From contig NZ_FTNM01000006.1 in assembly GCF_900156415.1 (NCBI RefSeq), positions 248,001 through 312,000 on the forward strand: DNA of 64,000 bases, in the 5' to 3' direction. Position 1 is the stretch's first letter. Every line of letters starts with the position of its first letter. This document shows positions 16,967-25,979 of this stretch, piece by piece. The translations under genes were made by a program, and so were the position numbers. The stretch comes from Pontibacter lucknowensis (GTDB taxonomy: Bacteria; Bacteroidota; Bacteroidia; Cytophagales; Hymenobacteraceae). The notes beneath the pieces were generated by a model that had not been told where the DNA came from, did no database searches, and saw only the letters and a program-made list of their open reading frames with translations.

Positions 16967-19900
16967 ATGAAAAAAAATTACACTTACACAATTCCTGAAT
17001 TTCAAAGCTACCACACCTCCTCCCGGCTTTGGCGTCTTTTTGCCTTTAGCCTATTGTGCTTTTTACTATACCCGGCTACTGGGCTGCAAGCAAACACGAC
17101 AGCTAATGCTAATATGGTAGCGGATCAGTTGACAGTGACCATCGAAAACCACCTGGGCCCGGGCTGGATCAGCTGCAATCACGAGAAAGTAACCTTGGTG
17201 GCCACAGTTTATCTGAACGGAGTTCAACAGAACCCTGATGGCATTTCCTTTAGCTGGACGGGACCTGAGGGCTACAAGTCAACTGGTTCTCGGATTGCTG
17301 TGACAGTAGCAGGCGAGTATGTACTCACGGTCCAAAACGCTGCAGGTTTGACCGCTTCTGCCAAATACGTGGTAAGAGGTGTTGCCGGAGCTGCAGGTGC
17401 TGACAAAGTGATTAGAACATCTGAAACCTCAGTACAATTGGCTGCTGAATCCCACCCATGGGAAACATTTGGGTTTACACCGTCCTGGACTGCCAGCAAC
17501 GGAGGCAACATAGTTTCTGGTGCTGACACCTTTACCCCAAGCGTTGGCGCACCAGGCACGTATACCTTAACCCTCACCCATACTTCTGGCTGCACCATGG
17601 AGGATCAGGTAGAGGTAACTGAGGGAGAAGATGTTTTGGAGGTATATATCGGCCGCGGGAGTGTCTTACAAATTGATTGTTATGGCACACCTATTCATGC
17701 ATACACGCATGTTTACCTGAATGGGGATGAGGTTACTGAGGGCCTTACCTACAAGTGGTCTGGTCCTAATGGTTTTTCCTCAGAAGGATCAGGGCCAACC
17801 ATATCAGAGCCAGGTGATTATACAGTTGTAGTAACATACCTTGCTACTGGCTTAACGGCAACAGCGACACGTGAAATTTCTCAGAGACCCAGACCTGAGG
17901 GAAGTGCTGGGCCCGACAAGGTACTGACACGCGACAACCCTACTGTTACACTAGAGGGATCAGTGGTAAATAACTCCGGGCAACCTACATGGTTAGCCAG
18001 CGATGGGGGTAATTTTGTTTCGGGCTACAGAACGCTTAATCCGATTGTGGATGCCCCAGGCACCTATACCTTAGTACTTCAGGATGGAAGAGGATGCAAG
18101 ACAGAATACACCGTAAAAGTTACCAAAGCAGAAGATCAATTCATTGCACGCATTGGTGATGGCTCTTCAAAACAACTGGATTGTGATCGAAATCCTATTA
18201 CACTGAATGCCTACGCTACACTTAATGGAGAGGAAATAAAAGAGGGTATTACTTACAGTTGGACTGGTCCTACTGGTTACACGTCAATACAACAGAAAGC
18301 AATCATTTATGAGCCAGGGGATTATACACTTGTGGCTACACACATTGCCACAGGAGCAACAGCAACCGCGACAATGACTGTTTCTCGAATGCCTTCTCCC
18401 GAAGGAAGTGCAGGCCCCGACAAAGTACTGACACGCGAAAACCCTACTGTTAGACTCGAAGGGTCAGTAGTACCAGGGTCAGTACCCAATGATTTTTATG
18501 AAGTAATGTGGTTTAATAATGTTGGTGCTTCCATAAAGGAACCATGGAGCCTCAATCCGGAAGTTGATACTCCTGGTACATATCGTATGGTAATTACCGA
18601 CCGTCTAGGCAAATGCACATTTGTTGATGAGGTTGTAGTTACCCGCGAAGAAGGGGAGAGTCCACTAGTAGCACGTATCTCCACTTCAGGTGTTCCGCAA
18701 CTTGGTTGTGACCCTGCTGATTCTTTCTATATGATGGGCGTTGCCATGCTCGATGGACAGACCGTGACAGAAGGAATCACTTACAAATGGAACGGCCCTA
18801 ATGGCTATACATCCAACGACAAAAACGTGTCTGTTACTGAGGCTGGCGATTATACCTTAATGGTTACATATACGGCCCGTAATCTTACCGCCACATCTGA
18901 GCCGATTAGAGTAAGCAGGTATACCTTGCCAGAGGGCAGTGCCGGTCCAGAAAAAGTGCTGACCTGCAAGAATCGCACCGTCACTCTGGAAGGTTCAGGT
19001 CATGGCATGGTGCAATGGGTTGCAAGCCATGGAGGTAACATTGTATCAGGACACAATACCTTAAACCCAGTAGTAGATGCCCCAGGTATTTACACGATGG
19101 AACTTAATCTGATGAGAGGTGGCTGCGTATCTTATTTTACTGTAAAAGTTATCCGTGAGGAAGATATGACGGTAAACGCTACAGGCGGCCAGCTGGATTG
19201 CACCACTGGAACCGTGCAACTTACAAGCTCATCTTCAGCTGAAAATGCGACCTATAGCTGGACAGGCCCAAATGGCTATACCTCAGCAGAACAAAACCCT
19301 GTGGTGAAAGTGGCGGGCACCTATACCCTCACCGTGGCTGACCCTGATGGTGGATGCTCTGCTTCGACCAGTGTGGTGGTAACGCCTAGCTCAACTGAGG
19401 TGACCATGACGCAGCACCTGATTGATTTCGACGACCAGCCAAGAGGCCTGATCTCGAGCATTGACACCGAAGCAGGACCAGTGGCGATAACGGGAAGAAA
19501 ACGCAACCCAGATGGTACATACGCACCAGAGAACCATGCCGCCATCTTCGACTCCCAAGACCCGACAGGCGACGACACCAACCTCTATACTACAGACTGG
19601 GGCCAGGTGCTCATCATCAACCAGTACCAGAATGACTACCCGGATGCCACACAGTGGGGCGGCGAACTGATCCTGGACTTCTCGGCCATCGGACCTGTGA
19701 CGATGGAATCGTTCAGAGTAGTAGGTATGGACAAATTTGAGGATCTATCCTGGGTATACCTCTACGATGCGAATGGCAAGGAGCTGAACAAGGTATACCT
19801 GAAGCCGCTCGGCATGAACAGCAAGCAACTTGTCAACCTGGGGAATACCAGAGGCGTTATGAAAATGAAAGTAGTGCTGGATGGCAGAGACGGGTCTGGC

Positions 19901-20248
19901 GATTTTGCTGGATCAGCCGCTATCGACAACATCAAGTTCCACACAGAGAGCGTCACAAGCAGCCCTTGCACTGTAGCTGTGGAGAACTTTACCCATGCGA
20001 TGGCCTATCCTACCGCTTTCAGCGACCGGACAACTGTAGAGTTCATTGTGCGTGAGACAGAAAACTACAGCATCAACCTCTACGACGCGCAGGGCATGCT
20101 GGTAAAGCAACTGCAGTCAGGCACCGCCAGAGCCGGCGAAATGACACGTGTTGAGGTGAACGGCAAAGACCTGAAGGAGGGTATGTACTTTGCCCGACTG
20201 GTAGGTAGTTCCGGTTCTAAAACCTTTAAGCTGGTTCTGAAGCGATAA
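16967..20248 (+). CDS. Large secreted repeat protein with T9SS C-terminal sorting domain
   Basis: 1093 residues. An N-terminal signal segment (hydrophobic around residues 24-42) is followed by Ig/PKD-like modules arranged in larger repeats of about 165-175 residues, beginning near residues 50, 225, 390, 566 and 733 (last one partial). Each carries a YxWxGPxGY-type strand (for example YSWTGPTGYTS), paired cysteines and a GSAGPDKVLT linker. Residues about 813-998 form a separate domain (LIDFDDQPRGLIS to AIDNIKF) that looks like a carbohydrate-binding or jelly-roll module. The last 85 residues (INLYDAQGMLVKQLQSG, GMYFARLV, KTFKLVLKR) match the type A sorting tail of the type IX secretion system. 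Probably a surface adhesin or matrix protein. Strong terminator follows. Confidence 0.9.
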   Translation: MKKNYTYTIPEFQSYHTSSRLWRLFAFSLLCFLLYPATGLQANTTANANMVADQLTVTIENHLGPGWISCNHEKVTLVATVYLNGVQQNPDGISFSWTGPEGYKSTGSRIAVTVAGEYVLTVQNAAGLTASAKYVVRGVAGAAGADKVIRTSETSVQLAAESHPWETFGFTPSWTASNGGNIVSGADTFTPSVGAPGTYTLTLTHTSGCTMEDQVEVTEGEDVLEVYIGRGSVLQIDCYGTPIHAYTHVYLNGDEVTEGLTYKWSGPNGFSSEGSGPTISEPGDYTVVVTYLATGLTATATREISQRPRPEGSAGPDKVLTRDNPTVTLEGSVVNNSGQPTWLASDGGNFVSGYRTLNPIVDAPGTYTLVLQDGRGCKTEYTVKVTKAEDQFIARIGDGSSKQLDCDRNPITLNAYATLNGEEIKEGITYSWTGPTGYTSIQQKAIIYEPGDYTLVATHIATGATATATMTVSRMPSPEGSAGPDKVLTRENPTVRLEGSVVPGSVPNDFYEVMWFNNVGASIKEPWSLNPEVDTPGTYRMVITDRLGKCTFVDEVVVTREEGESPLVARISTSGVPQLGCDPADSFYMMGVAMLDGQTVTEGITYKWNGPNGYTSNDKNVSVTEAGDYTLMVTYTARNLTATSEPIRVSRYTLPEGSAGPEKVLTCKNRTVTLEGSGHGMVQWVASHGGNIVSGHNTLNPVVDAPGIYTMELNLMRGGCVSYFTVKVIREEDMTVNATGGQLDCTTGTVQLTSSSSAENATYSWTGPNGYTSAEQNPVVKVAGTYTLTVADPDGGCSASTSVVVTPSSTEVTMTQHLIDFDDQPRGLISSIDTEAGPVAITGRKRNPDGTYAPENHAAIFDSQDPTGDDTNLYTTDWGQVLIINQYQNDYPDATQWGGELILDFSAIGPVTMESFRVVGMDKFEDLSWVYLYDANGKELNKVYLKPLGMNSKQLVNLGNTRGVMKMKVVLDGRDGSGDFAGSAAIDNIKFHTESVTSSPCTVAVENFTHAMAYPTAFSDRTTVEFIVRETENYSINLYDAQGMLVKQLQSGTARAGEMTRVEVNGKDLKEGMYFARLVGSSGSKTFKLVLKR

Positions 20249-20274
20249 GCTATAGAGGTATAATAATTCTATTG

Positions 20275-20310
20275 AAATGCCCCGACTCCAGCTAAGTCGG
20301 GGCATTTTTT
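20275..20310 (+). terminator. Terminator of the repeat adhesin gene
   Basis: Eleven- to thirteen-base perfect arms (20275-20287 and 20295-20307) with a seven-base loop and a run of six T, 27 bases past the stop codon. Confidence 0.92.
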
Positions 20311-20388
20311 GTCGTATAATATGTGCCAACATCTTCTTATATCTAAAGTATATAAAGGAAGAGGTTTGATGTGACGATTGATGGTGTG

Positions 20389-21087
20389 ATGGGATCTCCG
20401 GTTAACATATTCATTTTTCTGATACTGCTGTTTGCGCCCGTTCAGGAAGACGCTTACAAAGTGCAGCGTGAGCAAATGGTCGAGCAGCAGATCAAGCGAC
20501 GGGGCATAAGTGACAAAGCCGTGCTAAATGCCATGCGCTCCGTGCAACGGCACCTCTTTGTGCCTCCCTCCATCGCTGCCGAAGCCTACTCTGATGGCGC
20601 ATTACCCATTGGGCACAAACAAACCATCTCACAGCCTTACATGGTAGCTTACATGACGCAGGTGATCAGACCTAAACCAGATATGAAAGTGCTGGAAATC
20701 GGCACAGGATCTGGCTATCAGGCTGCTGTGCTGGCTGAAATCGTAAAGCAGGTATACACCATCGAAATTGTACCGGAGCATGGGCGGGCAGCGGCTGCAC
20801 GACTAAAACAACTGGGTTATGAAAATGTGGAAGTCAAAATAGGCGACGGTTATGCTGGCTGGACGAAGCACGCGCCTTTCGACGCCATAGTCGTGACGGC
20901 CGGTGCCGAGTCAGTTCCCCCTCCCCTGTTTGAACAACTCAAAGAAGGCGGCCGCATGGTTATACCTGTCGGTCCTGTGTACAGTACCCAAACCCTCAAG
21001 CTGATCGAAAAGAAAAAGGGCAAAGCTGTGACCCGCAACCTGATGCCTGTCGTATTTGTCCCCTTTACAAGGGAAGGACAGCGGTAA
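20389..21087 (+). CDS. pcm: Exported protein-L-isoaspartate O-methyltransferase
   Basis: From the ATG at 20389 it is 232 residues. The body is a standard Pcm: REQMVEQQIKRRGISDKAVLNAM, VPRHxF-like QRHLFVP, GHKQTISQPYMVAYM, the SAM loop VLEIGTGSGYQAAVL and VVTAGAESVPPPLFEQLK-GG. The family repairs L-isoaspartyl residues using S-adenosylmethionine. Odd point: the N-terminus is hydrophobic (VNIFIFLILLFAPVQ, then acidic), reading as a signal peptide or anchor, so the enzyme may act outside the cytoplasm where SAM is not expected. A GTG at 20371 would add six residues. Similar exported forms occur in other Bacteroidota by my recollection. Confidence 0.9.
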   Translation: MGSPVNIFIFLILLFAPVQEDAYKVQREQMVEQQIKRRGISDKAVLNAMRSVQRHLFVPPSIAAEAYSDGALPIGHKQTISQPYMVAYMTQVIRPKPDMKVLEIGTGSGYQAAVLAEIVKQVYTIEIVPEHGRAAAARLKQLGYENVEVKIGDGYAGWTKHAPFDAIVVTAGAESVPPPLFEQLKEGGRMVIPVGPVYSTQTLKLIEKKKGKAVTRNLMPVVFVPFTREGQR

Positions 21088-21186
21088 TCACCCTTCATCC
21101 CGAATTAAAGTAGAATAGATTAGGCAGCGTTATCTGAAAAAACATACCCATACCTGCAAAATTGCGTAAGCGCTATATAGCAACCA

Positions 21187-21226
21187 GCAAGCATAGCTAT
21201 TATCCTATGCTTGCCTGACTTTTTAT
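21187..21226 (+). terminator. Terminator between pcm and the DUF3078 gene
   Basis: Ten-base perfect arms (21187-21196, 21205-21214) followed by CTGACTTTTTAT. It is 100 bases past the pcm stop. The TTTTTATAACCCTTTG that follows could also serve as the DUF3078 promoter (relaxed TA...TTTG box). Confidence 0.7.
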
Positions 21227-21252
21227 AACCCTTTGCCATACAAAGCTTACAC

Positions 21253-22134
21253 ATGCAGAAAATTCTATTTTCCTTCCTGATCATCTTCTTAACGGTAACT
21301 ACAGCTTCGGCACAGGTAGAAGCCGACACCACCTGGCGCAGAACTTTTTCAGCGGGCATCAACCTGAACCAGGCCGCCTTCAGCGACAACTGGAAGGCAG
21401 GCGGCATTAGCTCAATCGCTTTTAATTCACACCTGGATGCACGCGCCGATTACAAACTGGGCAAAACCTCCTGGGACAACGCCGTGCAAATGCAGTACGG
21501 TCTGCTTAAAAACAAGGGAGAGGAACAGCGCAAGAGTATCGACCGCATCTTCCTGGACTCCAAGTATGGCTATGCTATTTCTTCGGACTGGAACACTTTT
21601 GTGTCGGCTAACTTCCTGTCGCAGTTCACAAGGGGCTATGAATATGACGTGGACGCCGACGGCAACGACCGGCTTATTTCAAACTTCCTGTCTCCGGGCT
21701 TCCTGACGTTTGCGCTGGGGGCTGAGTATAAGCCAAACCCTTACTTTTCGCTTCGCCTGAGCCCCTTTGCACCCCGCTTTACTTTTCTGGCAGACGATGC
21801 CGTGGCAGCTAATGAGCGATACGGCGTGCCGGAGGGCAAAAGTGTACGCACAGAGTGGTTGGCGGCCATGGTGCAGGCCACTTATAACCGCGACATCTTC
21901 ACTAATGTCAACCTCCGGCTGAATTATATGTCATACATCAATTACGAGGAGCTATCCGGGAAGCGCATTGACCACATGCTCAACTCTACCCTCACGGCTA
22001 AGGTAAATCGCTACATCAATGTCAACCTGATGGCCAACTTCATCTACGACTACGATCAGGATAGCGACGTGCAGTATAACCAGTCACTCGGTTTGGGTAT
22101 ACTCTACACCATGCAGGGTTTTACTGTGCGCTAG
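21253..22134 (+). CDS. DUF3078 outer-membrane protein
   Basis: 293 residues: signal peptide (MQKILFSFLIIFLTVTTASAQ) followed by the typical DUF3078 opening (WRRTFSAGINLNQAAFSDNW-type, then GGISSIAFNSHLD and YKLGKTSWDNAVQMQYG). Alternating strands and aromatic residues point to a transmembrane beta-barrel of about 12 strands. The family is common in Bacteroidota and has no assigned substrate. The gene is alone; the convergent DUF983 gene ends 14 bases after it, with no obvious terminator between. Confidence 0.9.
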   Translation: MQKILFSFLIIFLTVTTASAQVEADTTWRRTFSAGINLNQAAFSDNWKAGGISSIAFNSHLDARADYKLGKTSWDNAVQMQYGLLKNKGEEQRKSIDRIFLDSKYGYAISSDWNTFVSANFLSQFTRGYEYDVDADGNDRLISNFLSPGFLTFALGAEYKPNPYFSLRLSPFAPRFTFLADDAVAANERYGVPEGKSVRTEWLAAMVQATYNRDIFTNVNLRLNYMSYINYEELSGKRIDHMLNSTLTAKVNRYINVNLMANFIYDYDQDSDVQYNQSLGLGILYTMQGFTVR

Positions 22135-22148
22135 TATGTTTAGCGTTA

Positions 22149-22547
22149 CTAACGATGCAGCTTGTTGGGGATTTCACTACAGGGTCCTTCGTAGCGCACA
22201 AAAATGTGGATGTACAGCGAACGCGACCACCTGAAGATCACAGGCAATAAACCGATTACCACAGCTGCTACTACACCGATCATCATGCCCATCGTGATCT
22301 CCTCTACGAACTGGTACAGGATAAAAAGGCATACAATGAAAATAGCCACGTTGAAGGCAAAACTCACGTACATGGCGCCATAATAAAAGCCGGGCTCTGG
22401 CTCAAACTCCTGCCCACAGCAGGGGCAGTTGGTGTGCATATCAGAAAACCTGGTGGTATAGAGTCCACTCTTGAACATTTTGCCTTCACGGCAACGCGGG
22501 CATCTGTTGAAAAAGATACTGTATAATACGGAGTTTCTGTTGCTCAT
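22149..22547 (-). CDS. DUF983 zinc-ribbon membrane protein
   Basis: 132 residues. C16-x-x-C19 (RCPRCREGKMF) and C41-x-C43-C44 (CPCCGQEFEPEPGFYYGAMYVSFAF) form the cysteine pattern of DUF983. Two membrane helices follow (about 62-83 and 88-106). The family is found next to varied metabolic genes and has no known function. Transcribed on its own, convergent with DUF3078. Confidence 0.9.
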   Translation of the reverse strand: MSNRNSVLYSIFFNRCPRCREGKMFKSGLYTTRFSDMHTNCPCCGQEFEPEPGFYYGAMYVSFAFNVAIFIVCLFILYQFVEEITMGMMIGVVAAVVIGLLPVIFRWSRSLYIHIFVRYEGPCSEIPNKLHR

Positions 22548-22634
22548 GCTGTGTCTTTCTCTGATGTTAGGACATACTTCTCAAAGGTACGTCTTTTAAG
22601 AAATAAGGCACAGCAACGGCCTAAATTTACAGTC

Positions 22635-25064
22635 CTAAAATTCTACAATAAACCCTAACGTAGGCACTAGATTCCCATCATTGTTTTTGAGGATGACAGG
22701 TATGGCGTTGCTTCCATCGTTGCGCAGCGGATTGCCGTCGGTGGTCGCGAAGCCTGTATTGTCCTCATTGCGTTGGAAGGTATAGCGGTCGAAGCCTGGT
22801 GTGTTGCTGGCCAGCACATTGGCAATGTCCAGGAACAGGTCGAGGGTGATACGGCTGAAATTCCACTTCTTGTCGATGCGCACGTCCAGTTGGCTGAACG
22901 GCCGCAGGCGCTCCGAGTTGAGGCGGGTATAGTCGAGTATGCCTACACCCAGCGAGGCATAGTTGCGCTGCGAAGCCTCCAGATCGAAGGGCGTGGCAGG
23001 TGCGCCGCCTGCGAAGCGGTACTTGGCCCCAAACTCCCAGTTGCGCGGCAGCTTCTTGCCCAGCAAACCGGAGGCAAGGTGGCGGTAATCCCAGGCGCTG
23101 GACACATAGCGACCGTCGGTACCGGCAAACTCACTGATTACATAGGTATAGGACAGCACACCGAACACCGTTCCCGTCAGCTTTTTCTGTACATAAAACT
23201 CCGCTCCGTAAGCCCTCCCCTTCCCGGTGGTGCTTACGGCTTCATTACCAATCGAACCGAAATCACCTCCCTGGTTGGCCAGCGAAATACCATCGCGCAG
23301 CGACACAGGGTAGTTGTCATAGTCTTTATAGAAGCCCTCCACTGTGAAGCGCAGATCCTCGCGAGGCAGAAACTCCGTGCCCAGCACATAGTGGATGGAC
23401 CGGATATAATCAGCTGAGCGGTTCAGGAATCGGTTATTCTCCTGATAACCCAGCACGGTATAGGTCGGCAGTTTATAATAGGTGCCCCAGGAGCCGTTGA
23501 TCGTCCATTTATCAGTGAGCAGGTATGAGGCTGACAGGCGCGGCGAGAGCGTTTTCAGCGGATTGCGGCCTTCGTCTGTGAAGGTGTTCATGTCGGTGCG
23601 CAAACCAAAAGACAGCCCGAGCCGGTTGTTTAGCACTGAACGCGATACTTGCCCGAATGCGCCATACCGGAAGAAGTCGAGGTTAGTATCGTAATCAACC
23701 GTAACAGCAGGCTGCACCAGATTGCCACTTTCGTCGCGCACCTCGTTGCGGATCAGACTGAAGATATCGTTGGTGAACTGCACATACTGCCCCGACACAC
23801 CATAAGCGTATTTGAATCCGTTCTGGTATTTGTTTACGTCCAGACGCAGCTTGTTCTCCGTTTCACGTGAAGTTGACTTGAGCGTGAGTTGCGAAGCGCC
23901 TCCCTCCTGCGCCGCCTCCGTCTTTTCCAGATCAATGTTGAAAGCGTTACGGCTCAGCGCCAGGTTCACGTAACCATCACGCACCAGTCGCTTCATCGCC
24001 ACGCCGGTTGTATAGTTCCATTGATTGTTGGAAGGTATAGACCGCAGGATGTACTCACTTTCTGGCGTGCTGTTGCGCGGCACCCCAAAGGCAAACTCGT
24101 CTATGGCCCCGACGCCAATAAAAGAAAGTGAGGTTTTACTGTCAATCTTATGGTCTACTTTATACTGGAAGTCCCAGTAATTTGGCCGGATGGGCAGGTC
24201 AAGCAGCTTAAACAGAAACTGCAGGTAACTGCGTCGGGCTGAGACCAGATAGGTTGTCTTAGAAGAAAGCGGCCCCTCCAGCGTTGTCGCAAACTCCGAA
24301 CCGCTCAGACGCACGTTGCCCGAAAAACGCTCCGGGTTGCCGTAACGCTGCCTGAACTCAAACACTGAGGCCAGGGCATTATCGTAACGGGCGTCGAAAG
24401 CAGAGGAACTCAGTTTCAGGTCCTCGATAAAAGACACGTTGAGTATACCTGTCGCGCCGCCGGCGCTGCCTTGCGTGGTGAAGTGGTTGATCAGCGGTAT
24501 TTCGATGCCATCTAGGTAATACACGTTCTCGCTCGGCGCGCCGCCACGGATGATGAGGTCGTTGCGGCTGCCCCCGCCTGTGCCACTGGTGGCCACACCC
24601 GGTAGTACTTGCACTACTTTCGAGATGTCGAAGTTCCCGCCCGGGTTGCTGCGGATCTCTTCTGTGCTCAGGCTCTGCACCGACAGCGGCGTCACGATAT
24701 CGGCGATGGCCGCGCTCTGCCGGCGACGTGCCACCACTTCTACCTCACCCAACTGACTTGAAGCCGGCACCAGCTCAAAGTTGATGATCTGGGCATTGCC
24801 TGAGGTCACGTTCACGTTGAATTTACTCAGTGGCTGGTAACCGATGTACGAGCTCTGTAAGGTATAACTGCCGAGCGGAATGTTGTCGATCCGGTAGGAG
24901 CCGCTCTCGTTTGTGACCGTACCCAGCTGCGTGCCTACCACCTGCACCGACACCCCAATCAGGGTTTCCCTGGTGTTGGCGTCGCGCACAGTACCCGTAA
25001 TCACACCAGACTGTGCAAAGCTAAGTGTTGGCAAAAGCAGTAAGAAAAAGAAGAATAAGCGCAT
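22635..25064 (-). CDS. TonB-dependent outer-membrane receptor
   Basis: 809 residues. Signal peptide (MRLFFFFLLLLPTLSFAQ), then a carboxypeptidase-regulatory-like domain (ITGTVRDANTRETLIGVSVQV, residues about 20-105), the plug domain (about 110-230, with NDLIIRGGAPSENVYYLDGIEIP and VEVVARRR) and a 22-strand-type barrel ending LGFIVEF with a terminal Phe. It resembles uncharacterised TonB receptors of the CirA/FecA type with a CarboxypepD_reg extension rather than a SusC, because no SusD partner is adjacent. The substrate cannot be told. Single gene; regulatory palindromes lie just upstream. Confidence 0.92.
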   Translation of the reverse strand: MRLFFFFLLLLPTLSFAQSGVITGTVRDANTRETLIGVSVQVVGTQLGTVTNESGSYRIDNIPLGSYTLQSSYIGYQPLSKFNVNVTSGNAQIINFELVPASSQLGEVEVVARRRQSAAIADIVTPLSVQSLSTEEIRSNPGGNFDISKVVQVLPGVATSGTGGGSRNDLIIRGGAPSENVYYLDGIEIPLINHFTTQGSAGGATGILNVSFIEDLKLSSSAFDARYDNALASVFEFRQRYGNPERFSGNVRLSGSEFATTLEGPLSSKTTYLVSARRSYLQFLFKLLDLPIRPNYWDFQYKVDHKIDSKTSLSFIGVGAIDEFAFGVPRNSTPESEYILRSIPSNNQWNYTTGVAMKRLVRDGYVNLALSRNAFNIDLEKTEAAQEGGASQLTLKSTSRETENKLRLDVNKYQNGFKYAYGVSGQYVQFTNDIFSLIRNEVRDESGNLVQPAVTVDYDTNLDFFRYGAFGQVSRSVLNNRLGLSFGLRTDMNTFTDEGRNPLKTLSPRLSASYLLTDKWTINGSWGTYYKLPTYTVLGYQENNRFLNRSADYIRSIHYVLGTEFLPREDLRFTVEGFYKDYDNYPVSLRDGISLANQGGDFGSIGNEAVSTTGKGRAYGAEFYVQKKLTGTVFGVLSYTYVISEFAGTDGRYVSSAWDYRHLASGLLGKKLPRNWEFGAKYRFAGGAPATPFDLEASQRNYASLGVGILDYTRLNSERLRPFSQLDVRIDKKWNFSRITLDLFLDIANVLASNTPGFDRYTFQRNEDNTGFATTDGNPLRNDGSNAIPVILKNNDGNLVPTLGFIVEF

Positions 25065-25113
25065 GGTTGAAAGGCTAAATCATATCGCAGGTATTACACA
25101 CTTCTAGCTGAAA

Positions 25114-25142
25114 TGTTTTGAAAACACTATATATTTTTAGTG
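25114..25142 (-). promoter_or_regulatory. Possible operator upstream of the TonB receptor
   Basis: An exact palindrome TGTTTTGAAAACA (25114-25126) is adjoined by CACTA at 25125-25129 and TAGTG at 25138-25142, two overlapping inverted repeats 50-78 bases before the start codon. This is the position of a repressor or activator site. No regulator family can be named. Confidence 0.35.
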
Positions 25143-25220
25143 ACTACATTTTCAGAGCGTTAACATCAAATTTAATTCATTGAAGTTTAAACACTTAGAA
25201 TCATCCTTTTCTGATATTAA

Positions 25221-25973
25221 CTATAGCTCGTTAATCAACTCCCGTAGCCTGTCGGCATTGAGCACGGCATTGCCTACGATGGTGTTATTAAAGAATACCC
25301 ATACCTCTTTGCCATCTTCCAGCCAGTCTTTCACCATGTAGGCATAACGCTCCAGCTTTTCGTCGGAGTAGGACGAAGCGTACATTTTCTCATCGCCGTG
25401 GAGCCGCAGGTAGGCAATATCGGTGGTCGTGACTTCTGTGCCCGGAAAGCGCTTGCCGGCATTGGCGATAACGGTGGAGATGTTGTGTTCGCGCATCAGG
25501 TCAAAAGACTCCTCTGTGAACCACGAGACGTGGCGTGCCTCCAGCGCAAAAGGCTGCTCCGGGTACAGCTCCCGCAAGGTATGGTAAAAATCACCGGCTA
25601 TACCTTTGTCGAAACGGAAACTACCGGGGATCTGCACCAGCACCGGACCCAATCGCTCTCCCATCAGCTGGTAGCGCGACATAAATTTCTGCAGCGGTTC
25701 TTCGATGTCCTTAAACTTGCGCTTGTGCGTGATCTCCTGGTGCAACTTGGGTGCGAACTTAAAATGCGCCGGTGTCTGCGCCAGCCACTTCTCAATGGTT
25801 TTGGCCATGGTGAAGTGGTAGAAACTGCTGTTGATCTCCGTGCAGTTGAAACGAGTGGCATAGTGGCTCAGGAAGTCCGCCGACTTAAGCTCAGGCGGAT
25901 ACAGCACTTCCCGCCAACGGTAGCTCCAGCCGGAAGTACCGATGTACAGCCTACTTGAAATTGTATCCGTCAT
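25221..25973 (-). CDS. DUF72 (YecE-like) family protein
   Basis: 250 residues. Typical DUF72 features: start YIGTSGWSYRWREVLYPP, the FNCTEINSSFYHF strand, FKFAPKLHQEITH, GPVLVQIPGSF, FALEARHVSW and YLRLHG. The fold is a TIM-barrel related to xylose-isomerase-like enzymes and the activity is unproven. Its ATG lies seven bases after the HtrA stop codon, so it is the second gene of a unit with the protease. Confidence 0.93.
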   Translation of the reverse strand: MTDTISSRLYIGTSGWSYRWREVLYPPELKSADFLSHYATRFNCTEINSSFYHFTMAKTIEKWLAQTPAHFKFAPKLHQEITHKRKFKDIEEPLQKFMSRYQLMGERLGPVLVQIPGSFRFDKGIAGDFYHTLRELYPEQPFALEARHVSWFTEESFDLMREHNISTVIANAGKRFPGTEVTTTDIAYLRLHGDEKMYASSYSDEKLERYAYMVKDWLEDGKEVWVFFNNTIVGNAVLNADRLRELINEL

Positions 25974-25979
25974 GAGCCC

